Of a stretch of 64,000 nucleotides of DNA, positions 40,954-49,195 are shown piece by piece. A model generated the notes under the pieces. That model saw nothing but the letters and a program-made list of their open reading frames with translations, was not told where the DNA came from and did no database searches. This stretch comes from Exobacillus caeni (GTDB taxonomy: Bacteria > Bacillota > Bacilli > Bacillales > Guptibacillaceae). The position numbers and the translations under genes were made by a program. The first letter of the stretch is position 1, and every line of letters starts with the position of its first letter. The stretch covers positions 186,001-250,000 of the forward strand of contig NZ_SWLG01000001.1 of NCBI RefSeq assembly GCF_005747095.1, in the 5' to 3' direction.

Positions 40954-41509
40954 CTTCTTCACTCCCTTCATACATCTCCTTCAACAGCATCCTTGCCCTG
41001 CGAAGCCGTGTTTTAACTGAGTTTTCTTTTACTTTTAAGAGGACGCTGATCTCATGTATTTTTAATTCCTCAAAATAATGTAAAAACAGGACTTCCCTGT
41101 ATTTAACTGGAAGAGCCAACAGGTTCTTTGCCAGTTCATTATTTTCTTCCGATCCCATCAATTCCATTTCAGGAGTAGGTTCTTTTCTTTTGAAGGTATC
41201 CAAAATATTCTGAGCGAATGTGATGTTTTTGTATGACCAGCTTTTAAGAATATCTTTGCACTTATTTGCTGTTATGCGTAGAATCCAGGACTTTAGTGAT
41301 GCGTCTCCCTTATAGGTGTCCAATTTTGTGTAACATGTCACAAAGACATCCTGGGCTACATCTTCAGCTTTGTTCTTATCTTTTAAATAATTGAAAGCGA
41401 GCCAAACAACGCTTTCGCCATATTCATTCATAATGTGTTCTAGAGCACTGTCTTTATCAGATAAATCAATTTCCTCGTTGTTCGGTGGAATATTTGCCGG
41501 CACTTCCAC
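40937..41509 (-). CDS. ECF-type RNA polymerase sigma factor
   Basis: 190 aa with sigma-2 and sigma-4 regions only. Region 2 contains VVWLAFNYLKDKNKAEDVAQ and DVFVTCYTKLDTYKGDASLKSW (shown as DVFVTCYTKLDTYKG and DASLKSW). Region 4 ends with YREVLFLHYFEELKIHEISV and VKENSVKTRLRRARMLLKEM. The start is GTG at 41509 after AAGGGGG. A TGAAACC / CGTC promoter lies upstream, suggesting autoregulation. It is coupled to a membrane protein that is likely its anti-sigma partner. The subgroup and inducing stress are unknown. Confidence 0.88.
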   Translation of the reverse strand: MEVPANIPPNNEEIDLSDKDSALEHIMNEYGESVVWLAFNYLKDKNKAEDVAQDVFVTCYTKLDTYKGDASLKSWILRITANKCKDILKSWSYKNITFAQNILDTFKRKEPTPEMELMGSEENNELAKNLLALPVKYREVLFLHYFEELKIHEISVLLKVKENSVKTRLRRARMLLKEMYEGSEEDGRKA

Positions 41510-41544
41510 TTTTTCCCCCTTATGTCGCCCCTTCTAACAACCAA

Positions 41545-41571
41545 GACGATACTACCGTCGGTATGGTTTCA
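41545..41571 (-). promoter_or_regulatory. ECF-type autoregulatory promoter of the sigma operon
   Basis: On the minus strand TGAAACC (41571-41565) and CGTC (41548-41545) are 16 bases apart, the standard ECF promoter pattern, about 35 bases upstream of the sigma GTG. Confidence 0.65.
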
Positions 41572-41683
41572 AAACTTATGATTATTTCTGTAAGGATTTT
41601 ACTAAAGTTTAACCCTGGATGCTATCAATTTTTTCTATACTTTTGTATTCTAATAGGTAACAGATTTAAAAGAAGGTGAAGAA

Positions 41684-43495
41684 TTGGAACAACATTCCTT
41701 AACTTCCTTAATGGTGGTTGTTGGGATAGCATTTTTTATCCCGATCATTTTACAAAGATTTAAGCTGCGCTTTATCCCGGTCGTGATAGCCGAGATAATA
41801 GCAGGGCTGATTATTGGACAAAGCGGATTTAACATTATAGCAGAAGATCCCTGGCTTGAACTGTTATCTTTGCTTGGGTTTATTTTTTTAATGTTTATCA
41901 GCGGCCTGGAGATTGACTTTACAGCCTTTGAGAAGAAAAAGCAAAACAGTTTAAAAGGGGTTCCAAATCCTTTGTTAATCGCATTCGTCATCTTCTTTCT
42001 AATCTTTGCTGTATCGCTTGCACTTTCCTATTTATTAGTTCTGTTTGGACTTATAAAGGATCCATATTTAATGACGTTGATTATATCCACTATTTCTCTT
42101 GGTATCGTCGTCCCTGTTTTAAAAGAAAAGAAGCTTACGGAAGGGACACTGGGACAGATTATTCTTTTAGTGACTGTCATTGCTGATTTTTCAACCATGA
42201 TCCTATTGACAGTCTATGCTATGTTCAGGGACGAAAAAGGGTTGAAGGTTTTGTTGTTGCTCGTTTTATTCCTGGCTGTATTTTTAGCATATCGCTTGAT
42301 TAGAAAGTATTTTAATATTGAACTCTTTGATAATCTTTTAAAAGGAACAGTTCAGCTTGGCACAAGAGGTGTATTTGCGCTTATCCTTTTGTTTGTGGCA
42401 CTTTCGGAGTCGATCGGTGCAGAAAATATCCTTGGCGCCTTTCTTGCTGGTGTGATCGTATCGTTGCTGTCCCCTAAAAAAGAGTTCGTCCATCAGCTAG
42501 ATTCGTTTGGTTTTGGGTTCCTCATTCCGATCTTTTTTGTAATGGTCGGAGTTAAGTTGGATATCTGGGAACTGTTTGTGGATGAGAAAATTCTGTTGTT
42601 GATGCCACTTCTGCTTTTATTTATGTATGTGGCAAAGGTTGTTCCGTCTTTAGTTCTTAAAAAGTGGTTTTCCTGGAAAGAAACGCTTGGAACCGGGATT
42701 TTGATAACATCTAAGCTTAGCCTCGTTATCGCCGCTTCAGCTATCGCACTTGAGCTAGGGGTGATCAGTGAGGTTTTAAATGGCGCGATTATTTTGGTAT
42801 CGATCTTAACCTGCTTGATTTCACCAGTTGCATTTGCAAGAATGTTTCCTGCTCTTCTGCAAAAGAGTCCGGAAATTTCGATTATAGGGGCAAATGAAGC
42901 TACGGTGTATGTGGCGCGCGATTTAGCAGAGGAAAAATCAGTTGTGAGGCTGTATAGCACAGAACAGCCAAAAGAGGTTACCACTGAATTTCCTGTCATT
43001 GAAGTGAAAGAGCTAACCATTCCGCTTTTAGATCAAAAAGATGCTTTTAAGGCAGATAAGATTATCATTGCTTCAAATGAAGATAGCATTAATATTAGAC
43101 TTGGAAAACATGCGAAAGAAGCTGGGATTTCAAGTATCGTTATGAAGATTGAAAATCCAGCGTACCATCGCAAACTAGATGAAGAAGGTTTCATTGTGTA
43201 CTCCACTTTATCGTCAACCCGAACGCTTCTGAAAGCGCTTGTTGATAATCCTGGATTGGTCCAATTAATTACACAGCATAACAAAACGATAAAAGAAGTA
43301 ACGGTCAATCATGCAAAATACGATCAGACTCCGATTACACGATTGGCATTTTTAGGAGAGGCGTTAATACTCCATATTTATCGAAACGGAAAAGTAGTTA
43401 TCCCGCATGGGGATACGACGCTGCATCCAGGCGACCGGCTTCTAGTAAGCGGCAACTCGACGGACATTGAAAGAATTAAACTGGAGCTTGATTAA
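41684..43495 (+). CDS. CPA2-family cation/proton antiporter with TrkA-C domain
   Basis: 603 aa. Residues 1-390 form about 12 membrane segments of the monovalent cation:proton antiporter-2 family: FIPVVIAEIIAGLIIGQSGF, ILGAFLAGVIVSLLSP and GFLIPIFFVMVGVKL. Residues 395-520 resemble a degraded RCK-N nucleotide domain (ISIIGANEATVYVARDL), and 525-603 is a TrkA-C domain ending HPGDRLLVSGNSTDIERIK. Likely Na+ or K+/H+ exchange for pH and salt balance. The start is TTG at 41684 after AGAAGGTG. It is monocistronic. Confidence 0.85.
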   Translation: MEQHSLTSLMVVVGIAFFIPIILQRFKLRFIPVVIAEIIAGLIIGQSGFNIIAEDPWLELLSLLGFIFLMFISGLEIDFTAFEKKKQNSLKGVPNPLLIAFVIFFLIFAVSLALSYLLVLFGLIKDPYLMTLIISTISLGIVVPVLKEKKLTEGTLGQIILLVTVIADFSTMILLTVYAMFRDEKGLKVLLLLVLFLAVFLAYRLIRKYFNIELFDNLLKGTVQLGTRGVFALILLFVALSESIGAENILGAFLAGVIVSLLSPKKEFVHQLDSFGFGFLIPIFFVMVGVKLDIWELFVDEKILLLMPLLLLFMYVAKVVPSLVLKKWFSWKETLGTGILITSKLSLVIAASAIALELGVISEVLNGAIILVSILTCLISPVAFARMFPALLQKSPEISIIGANEATVYVARDLAEEKSVVRLYSTEQPKEVTTEFPVIEVKELTIPLLDQKDAFKADKIIIASNEDSINIRLGKHAKEAGISSIVMKIENPAYHRKLDEEGFIVYSTLSSTRTLLKALVDNPGLVQLITQHNKTIKEVTVNHAKYDQTPITRLAFLGEALILHIYRNGKVVIPHGDTTLHPGDRLLVSGNSTDIERIKLELD

Positions 43496-43604
43496 TGAAA
43501 TAGAAGTAACTGAAATGTAACAAAAATAATGGTATAACGAGGAAACCGCCGGGTATTGTACTTCCATACTTTATTAATCACATCCAAGAAAGGGAGGAAG
43601 TACA

Positions 43605-44132
43605 ATGTTCGGTATTGATTTTGTTAGGTTTGTCCAGGCATTTTTCGTTATTTTTCCTCTCGTTACATTTATACATTTGTTAGGGCATTACACCTATATT
43701 AGGTTTTATGGCGGTAAAAAAGCAAAGATTGTGTTAGGATGCGGAAAACCCATCCTTACCATAGGACCGATAGAAGTGAGGTTGTTCTATTTCTGGTTTG
43801 GAGGTTGCGAATATAGTGAGTTAGCGAATGAGACCGTTAAATCGAAAGTTTGGATTTATACGGGAGGTTTCCTCTTTAATCTAATGAGCATCAGCGTGAT
43901 ATATGTTTTTATATACTCTAGTATCATTCCGGCGAACGGGTTTTTATATCAATTTGTTTACTTTTCGTTTTACGTTCTTTTCTTTGCTGTTCTTCCGATG
44001 GATTTTCCTGATGGAAGTCCTAGTGATGGTAAGGCGATCATTCAACTGCTTCGCAAAAAAAATATAGAATCTAGTGCAGACTGCATGGTATGCAGGCGTT
44101 CAGCTCTTTATGTAAAAGACTCTCCGCAATAG
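43605..44132 (+). CDS. M50-like (site-2 protease-type) membrane protein with altered active site
   Basis: 175 aa with about four membrane segments. The first contains TFIHLLGHYTYIRFYGGKKA, where the M50 zinc motif H-E-x-x-H is changed to H-L-L-G-H, and a later segment has PMDFPDGSPSDGKAI at the place of the usual N/D-P-x-x-D-G motif. Relatives cut membrane-bound regulators. With the catalytic Glu replaced by Leu this copy may be inactive or have another role. GGGAGG precedes the ATG. The stop codon lies in the loop of a strong terminator. Confidence 0.6.
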   Translation: MFGIDFVRFVQAFFVIFPLVTFIHLLGHYTYIRFYGGKKAKIVLGCGKPILTIGPIEVRLFYFWFGGCEYSELANETVKSKVWIYTGGFLFNLMSISVIYVFIYSSIIPANGFLYQFVYFSFYVLFFAVLPMDFPDGSPSDGKAIIQLLRKKNIESSADCMVCRRSALYVKDSPQ

Positions 44133-44149
44133 TTGCGGAGAGCCTTTTT
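44120..44149 (+). terminator. Terminator after the M50-like gene
   Basis: CTCTCCGCAA-TAG-TTGCGGAGAG, a 10-bp perfect stem with the stop codon as its loop, followed by CCTTTTTG. Confidence 0.85.
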
Positions 44150-44175
44150 GTTAGTTATTGTATGAATCTACATAT

Positions 44176-45363
44176 TTAATAGTCTGCGGTTTCTTTTAAT
44201 TTCGGTGCTGCCTTTAAAGCGGTAAATAATAACCCGGCCCCTATGATAAACAGCGTTCCGGTAATGAAAAATACGGAAGAGATTCCAGCAATACCGGACA
44301 GGATCCCTCCAAGGACTGGTCCGATCACATTACCGAGGAATCTCAGGCTTACGTTATAGCCCAGTACTTCTCCCTGGATAGATAGCGGTACAGCCTGGCG
44401 AATGTAAGCTGTCATACATGGGATCAGTCCGCCAAGCTGGATGCCAAACAAGAATCGCAAAATAACAAGCTGCCAGAGATTCGTAACAAATCCCTGAGGT
44501 ATGAAAAAGACGGCAGCGAGAATTAAAAGAACAAGCAAGATTTTTTCATGGCCGATGCGATCCCCTAGCTTCCCCCATTTTCTGGTTGCCAGCAAATTCC
44601 CGAGTCCTGTAATAGAAAAAACGATTCCGGCAAGAAAAGCTATATTTTCAGCGCGGTTTAATTGAGTGACATACAGGGATAATATCGGTTGGATGCTGAA
44701 GTTTGCAATTTGGATCAACATGGCGATGCTCATAACAGTAACGAGCACAGGTTTAGAGAAAACATGGCGAAGTACCTGTTTCATCGAATAGTTTTCCTCA
44801 GGCTGCTGTTTATGGTTTTTCTCTACAACAACTTCTTTCGTCCCGAATAATACTAGTACACTAGCAAACAAAATGACGCTGGACGTTAAAATAAATGTGT
44901 ACGTAAATCCTACTGAGTCTGCAAGGGCCCCTCCGATGATTGGTCCGAGCAGGGAACCTGAAACAGTGCCAGTTTGCAGGGTGCCAAGCGTCTTACCAGC
45001 AATTTTCTTGGGAGTTTGTGCAGAAATAAATGCGAGAGAAGTAGGAATAAAGCCTGTCACAAACCCCATAAACAACCGAAGTAGAAAAAGCTGCTCTACG
45101 GAATGGACATATCCCATAAGAAAAATACTCGTTGCAATTCCTGCACTTGTAGTAACAAGTATTTTCTTACGGCCGTAGCGGTCTCCGAACCTTCCCCATA
45201 ATGGAGAGACAAAGAAAGCAACTAAAAAAGTGACCCCAAAAATAAATCCTGCCCATTTTTGGACATATGCATCAGAATAATTGCCGAATGTTTCGATGTA
45301 TAACGGTAAAAAAGGCATAACCATCGTGGCGCTTGCCGCTACAAAAAAATTGGCGAACCACAT
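44176..45363 (-). CDS. MFS multidrug-type efflux transporter
   Basis: 395 aa from the first ATG, with 12 membrane segments of the drug:H+ antiporter type (MdtG-like). WFANFFVAASATMVMPFLPL opens segment 1, SPLWGRFGDRYGRKKILV is the loop 2-3 motif, and LGTLQTGTVSGSLLGPIIGG covers the segment 5 drug-antiporter motif. Family comparison suggests the natural N-terminus is longer: the frame continues upstream as IQTEKRNLAI, and the only plausible codon at proper distance from an AGAAGGTG site is ATC at 45393 (see findings). Substrate unknown; it is monocistronic. Confidence 0.85.
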   Translation of the reverse strand: MWFANFFVAASATMVMPFLPLYIETFGNYSDAYVQKWAGFIFGVTFLVAFFVSPLWGRFGDRYGRKKILVTTSAGIATSIFLMGYVHSVEQLFLLRLFMGFVTGFIPTSLAFISAQTPKKIAGKTLGTLQTGTVSGSLLGPIIGGALADSVGFTYTFILTSSVILFASVLVLFGTKEVVVEKNHKQQPEENYSMKQVLRHVFSKPVLVTVMSIAMLIQIANFSIQPILSLYVTQLNRAENIAFLAGIVFSITGLGNLLATRKWGKLGDRIGHEKILLVLLILAAVFFIPQGFVTNLWQLVILRFLFGIQLGGLIPCMTAYIRQAVPLSIQGEVLGYNVSLRFLGNVIGPVLGGILSGIAGISSVFFITGTLFIIGAGLLFTALKAAPKLKETADY

Positions 45364-45544
45364 GATGGCAAGGTTTCTTTTTTCTGTCTGGATAAAAACA
45401 CCTTCTTGTGATTATTATTTCGTATCACTAAATATTATAATCGATGGGAAAGTTAATATGAAAGAATATGCTTCTTCTATTTCCGGATGAGCAGACCAAA
45501 AAAAATCGAGACAGGAAGGACAAAACCTGAGGAGTTATAATAAG

Positions 45545-45560
45545 TGTGATTTGTATCACA
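45545..45560 (+). promoter_or_regulatory. Fnr/CRP-type box upstream of truncated haemoglobin
   Basis: TGTGA-TTTGTA-TCACA is a perfect TGTGA-N6-TCACA dyad. A TAAAGT -10-like box at 45582-45587 places its centre near -41.5, the usual position for activation by Fnr. Confidence 0.7.
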
Positions 45561-45627
45561 CTTTCATTTGAAATTCTTTGCTAAAGTTAAATTGAAACAA
45601 GAAGTAATATAAAAGAAGGTGGCTTAT

Positions 45628-46029
45628 ATGGATATAACCAGCCAGACAACGTATGACTTAATCGGCGGTGAAAGATCGCTTCAACAGTTGGTAGAGGCGT
45701 TTTACCCAAAGGTCTATTCTGATCCGCTTTTGAGCCCTCTGTTCAACGGAGATATGAATGAAATCATGAGAAAGCAAAAAATGTTCCTGACCCAGCTTTT
45801 AGGGGGGCCGCCCCTGTATAGCCGAGAGTTTGGACCTCCTGCAATGAGGGCAAGGCACATGCCGTTTGAAATAACGCCTGTTAGGGCACAAGCATGGCTT
45901 CGCTGCATGAGAGAAGCGCTGGATGAAGTTGAAATGGATGGGACAATCAGGGAGCTCTTCTTTGCAAGGCTCTCGCAAATCGCGGGTATTATGGTTAATG
46001 CGAGCGATAAAAATGAAAGGGAGGATTAA
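45628..46029 (+). CDS. Group II truncated haemoglobin
   Basis: 133-aa globin of the trHbO/YjbI type. TTYDLIGGERSLQQLVEAFY starts the fold, then YSDPLLSPLFNGD, MFLTQLLGGPPLYSREFGPP and ARHMPFEITPVRAQAWLRCM (proximal His in ARHMPFEI) complete it. Such proteins bind O2 or NO and protect against oxidative or nitrosative stress. The ATG at 45628 follows AGAAGGTGG; a GTG three codons upstream lies within that site. An Fnr-type box upstream suggests induction under low oxygen. A 64-aa membrane protein follows directly. Confidence 0.9.
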   Translation: MDITSQTTYDLIGGERSLQQLVEAFYPKVYSDPLLSPLFNGDMNEIMRKQKMFLTQLLGGPPLYSREFGPPAMRARHMPFEITPVRAQAWLRCMREALDEVEMDGTIRELFFARLSQIAGIMVNASDKNERED

Positions 46030-46031
46030 TC

Positions 46032-46226
46032 ATGCAAACCTTTGCCATTATCGTTATTGTCTTTTTAGTCATTATGTCACTCGTCGGCACACTAATGATC
46101 GGCGGCAAAAGTGATAGGGATTATATGAACCGCTCGAAGAAAAATACGCTGACAATTTCTTTTATCTATGTCGTAAGCACTTTCATTTTCTTAGGCATAC
46201 TTGGTATATATATGTATTTAACATAA
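46032..46226 (+). CDS. Small two-helix membrane protein, 64 aa
   Basis: Two hydrophobic segments, about 3-23 and 40-62, joined by a polar loop (GGKSDRDYMNRSKKNT). It begins 2 bases after the haemoglobin stop with GGGAGG upstream, so the two are cotranscribed and may work together at the membrane. Family not recognised; similar short proteins are common in Bacillaceae. Confidence 0.65.
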   Translation: MQTFAIIVIVFLVIMSLVGTLMIGGKSDRDYMNRSKKNTLTISFIYVVSTFIFLGILGIYMYLT

Positions 46227-46233
46227 AGAATAC

Positions 46234-46262
46234 AAAAAAGAGAGGAGCTCCTCTCTTTTTTT
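46234..46262. terminator. Bidirectional terminator
   Basis: AAAAAAGAGAGGAG and its exact complement form a 14-bp palindrome with A and T runs on both sides, between converging genes. Confidence 0.85.
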
Positions 46263-46323
46263 TGTTAATAGCAGATTTGTTATTTATCATGGAATGCGTT
46301 TATATTCTAAACTTTTCCGGGCG

Positions 46324-47049
46324 TCAAGATTCGCTGGGCGCTGAATTTTCGTCTTCTTTGAGCAAGGCAGGGAAAAGGATGTTATTTTCCAGGTGTATAT
46401 GTTCAAATAAGTCTGCTTCGAGCTCTTCTAGCTTATTATAAGTGAGCTGGTAGGTCATACATGCTCCTTCAGGGGTTTGATAATCCCTGGTGACTTCTCT
46501 TAATCTTTTTAACAAAAAGCCAGCTGTTTCATGTTCTGTCTCCAGATCGCCGATACCGTATTTTAATATCTTTAACAAGGATGCTGAACGGGATTTCTCA
46601 TATTGCTTTATTAATGGAAATGTGTCAGTTTCTTCCTGGATGGTATGTTGTTCAAGTTCAAGCTTCAGGTTGTGGAAAAGTTGGTGTACCTCTTTTAACT
46701 CTGGATGATTCCTTCCATGTACACGAAGGACCTTTGTTACATATCCGCTGATCTCAGGCAAAACTGCGTTTAGGTAGGCGTGATGCATATTGATTATATG
46801 GTCTATCAACTGGGAGTAAGGCGCATCCTTCCAATTCTTTTCTTGTTTGTTTTGTGTATTAGCATACACGAGATTTAATTTATTAAGAACTTCTTGTTCG
46901 TTAAGTTGCTTTTCTTTTATGGCTTCACCTATCGGCCTGTTTCCTCCACAACAAAAATCAATACGATATTCTTTTAGAATTCCGCTTGCAGCAGGTAATT
47001 GTGTTACAATGTCCCCTGTTTTGGTGGTGCTCGAAAATATCGCTTCCAT
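46324..47049 (-). CDS. scdA: Iron-sulfur cluster repair di-iron protein (Ric/ScdA/YtfE)
   Basis: 241 aa. The N-terminal domain has TKTGDIVTQLPAASGILKEY and IDFCCGGNRPIGEAI, the ScdA-N double-cysteine signature. The C-terminal haemerythrin-like domain supplies His and Glu ligands: IDHIINMHHAYLNAVLPEI, VHGRNHPEL, LELEQHTIQEETDTFPLI, ETEHETAGFLL and FEHIHLENNILFPAL. It repairs Fe-S clusters damaged by NO or oxidants. An Fnr-type dyad lies about 65 bases upstream of the start, in line with regulation by oxygen or NO. It belongs with hmp, nsrR and the truncated haemoglobin as nitrosative-stress genes. Confidence 0.92.
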   Translation of the reverse strand: MEAIFSSTTKTGDIVTQLPAASGILKEYRIDFCCGGNRPIGEAIKEKQLNEQEVLNKLNLVYANTQNKQEKNWKDAPYSQLIDHIINMHHAYLNAVLPEISGYVTKVLRVHGRNHPELKEVHQLFHNLKLELEQHTIQEETDTFPLIKQYEKSRSASLLKILKYGIGDLETEHETAGFLLKRLREVTRDYQTPEGACMTYQLTYNKLEELEADLFEHIHLENNILFPALLKEDENSAPSES

Positions 47050-47110
47050 CTTTAGTCCTCCAATCTATTATTTCTATGGTTAAAGTGTAATATGTTTTAT
47101 GTCGTTTGTT

Positions 47111-47128
47111 CGTGATGCACATCACACG
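47111..47128. promoter_or_regulatory. Fnr-type dyad upstream of scdA
   Basis: GTGAT-GCAC-ATCAC within CGTGATGCACATCACACG. Relative to scdA a TATTAC -10-like box at 47092-47087 puts the dyad near -39. It could also act on the divergent redoxin gene. Confidence 0.55.
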
Positions 47129-47244
47129 TGACCTATGTTTTTAACACGTTTAGCGCTAAAACAGTATCCAACTTGTTGGAATCGAATATATATACCGTAG
47201 CAGGAAATCCATTTTCCAAAACAATAGATTAGGAGTGGGCGCTG

Positions 47245-47676
47245 ATGAGAGTGGGAGAAAGAATGCCAGAACTTATCGGAGAATCTGCCTGGCTAAATGG
47301 CAGAATTGATAAAAGATATTTATTAGGTAAACCATCTATTATCCATTTTTGGTCTGTGAGCTGCGGATCGTGTAAGCGTTCGATGGAGCAGTTTAATCAA
47401 CTTCGGGACCGTTATGCTGATCAGCTAGAGATCGTTTCGGTCCATATGCCCCGTTCAGACAAAGACCTTGATATCGATCTGGTAAAAAAAACAGTCAGGG
47501 ATCTTGGAATGACGCAGTCTGTATTGATCGATAATGATCATGCTGTAACCGATGAATTTCGTAATCGGAACGTGCCGAGTTATTATTTGTTTGATCATGA
47601 AGGTAAGCTTTATCATGTTCAATCCGGGGACAGAGGAATGAGACTGCTTGAAAGAAAAATAGAGAGGCTTTTATAG
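47245..47676 (+). CDS. TlpA/redoxin-like thioredoxin-fold protein
   Basis: 143-aa cytoplasmic thioredoxin-fold protein without a signal peptide. SIIHFWSVSCGSCKRSMEQF carries the C-x-x-C active site (near residues 40-43), followed by SVHMPRSDKDLDID and a cis-Pro loop, NVPSYYLFDHEGKL. It is likely a disulfide reductase or peroxidase-like protein of redox defence. It is divergent from scdA and shares an upstream region with an Fnr-type dyad. TTAGGAGTG precedes the ATG. Confidence 0.82.
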   Translation: MRVGERMPELIGESAWLNGRIDKRYLLGKPSIIHFWSVSCGSCKRSMEQFNQLRDRYADQLEIVSVHMPRSDKDLDIDLVKKTVRDLGMTQSVLIDNDHAVTDEFRNRNVPSYYLFDHEGKLYHVQSGDRGMRLLERKIERLL

Positions 47677-47927
47677 TATTTTTCATGACCCAAAACGGGT
47701 CTTATTTACCGTATAAGGAAGTATATTTTTTTAGCAAAGATGGGCTACACGTCGGTGAAAAGTTTAGGAATATAGCTCTAGGAGCAGCTACGACTCCGTC
47801 TGCCCCTAAAGGCAATCGGTGGGTTTTCTTTATTTGGTGTCCTACTTTCCCTTTTCCAGGAAGGACAGTTATTATTAATATATGGAAAATAGTAAGGGAA
47901 ACCTTTCCTAAAGGAAGAGGAGATATT

Positions 47928-49124
47928 GTGATTCGAAGAGACGGACTGGTTCCGACAACAGAAAAGGAGCGGATAGAATCGATCGATGTGATGAGAGGAT
48001 TGGCTCTTTTGGGAATCTTCTTTGTAAACATGCTTGATTTCCACTCTCCCTGGTTATACATAGACGAAGATATGTGGTGGGAAACAACAACTGATAAAGT
48101 TACTGTTTTCTTCATTGATGTTTTTGCTCAGGCAAGTTTTTATCCGCTGTTCTCGTTTTTATTTGGATTTGGGATGATTCTCTTTTTTGAAAAAGCACGC
48201 CAAAAAGAAGTTGCGTTCTGGCCGGTCGCATTACGAAGACTGCTTGCATTATTGGTGTTTGGAATAGTACATGCTTTTTTAATCTGGCATGGAGATATTC
48301 TCATCACTTATGCTGCCGCAGGAACCCTGCTTATATTATTTCTTAGGGTAAGGGAAAAGGTTCTGTTTTACCTTGCGATGGGATTATGGCTTATTCCGTC
48401 TTTTTTATTAACCGGCCTGCTGGTAATGAATGACGTATATACACAGGGGGATGGGAACTACCAGCAGGAAAGTGAGATTAAACAATCGATCCAGGTTTAT
48501 GGTTCTGGTTCTTATGCGGACATTACGATACAGAGAATCCACGACTGGCTTTATGTAAATGGAGGATTTTACTTCTTCTTTATTATTCTATCTATTTTTC
48601 CGCTCTTTTTGTTCGGAGCATATTTTGCAAAGAAAAAAATAATCCATTATCAATACAGAGATAGAAATGCTTTAAAGGCTGTACTTATCTGGTCAATTGC
48701 AATCGGACTTCCGATTAAGCTTTCGCCTTACTTGCTTTCTGGGAGCGGAGTGGAATTTTTACAGGATAGTATCGGGGGCCCACTTCTTGCTTTAAGCTAT
48801 ATTGTAGCTGTTGTATTGCTTGAAGATGCAGGCAGGATGAAGAGAGTGTTTTCGGGTTTGAAAAAGGTTGGCCGGATGTCGTTGACGAATTATCTTTTCC
48901 AGTCGATCATTAGCACTTTCATCTTTTACAGTTATGGCATTGGGCTCTATGGGAAGATCAGTTCACTGACAGGCTGCTTGTTTGTTGTGGTGATCTTCTC
49001 GATTCAAATTTTGTATAGTACTTTCTGGCTCAAGTCTTTTTCCCAGGGACCGATGGAGTGGGTCTGGCGTACAATAACATATTTAAACGTACAGCCTTTA
49101 AAAAGAAGGAAAACAAGTAGTTAG
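47928..49124 (+). CDS. DUF418-family membrane protein
   Basis: 398 aa with about ten membrane segments. IESIDVMRGLALLGIFFVNM opens the protein as in YeiB/YxaH relatives, and the DUF418 domain fills the C-terminal part: VGRMSLTNYLFQSIISTFIF, GIGLYGKIS and SQGPMEWVWRTITYL. Function is unknown; related proteins are linked to acyltransferase-like membrane folds. The start is GTG at 47928 after AGAGGAG. The 250 bases before it (47677-47927) contain a small GACCC-AAAAC-GGGTC hairpin that may end the redoxin transcript and a GTCCT-AC-TTTCC hairpin near 47838; no gene is supported there. Confidence 0.78.
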   Translation: MIRRDGLVPTTEKERIESIDVMRGLALLGIFFVNMLDFHSPWLYIDEDMWWETTTDKVTVFFIDVFAQASFYPLFSFLFGFGMILFFEKARQKEVAFWPVALRRLLALLVFGIVHAFLIWHGDILITYAAAGTLLILFLRVREKVLFYLAMGLWLIPSFLLTGLLVMNDVYTQGDGNYQQESEIKQSIQVYGSGSYADITIQRIHDWLYVNGGFYFFFIILSIFPLFLFGAYFAKKKIIHYQYRDRNALKAVLIWSIAIGLPIKLSPYLLSGSGVEFLQDSIGGPLLALSYIVAVVLLEDAGRMKRVFSGLKKVGRMSLTNYLFQSIISTFIFYSYGIGLYGKISSLTGCLFVVVIFSIQILYSTFWLKSFSQGPMEWVWRTITYLNVQPLKRRKTSS

Positions 49125-49195
49125 TAAGGAAAAGTATCTGATTGGTTTGTTGAGAGATACTAATGGGTAGAGGTTTTCCAAAGGAGGCTGCCATA

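Noticed and set aside
47685-47927. N-terminal extension of the DUF418 protein
   Set aside because: Composition is not protein-like and the GTG at 47928 has AGAGGAG at correct distance; homologues start there.
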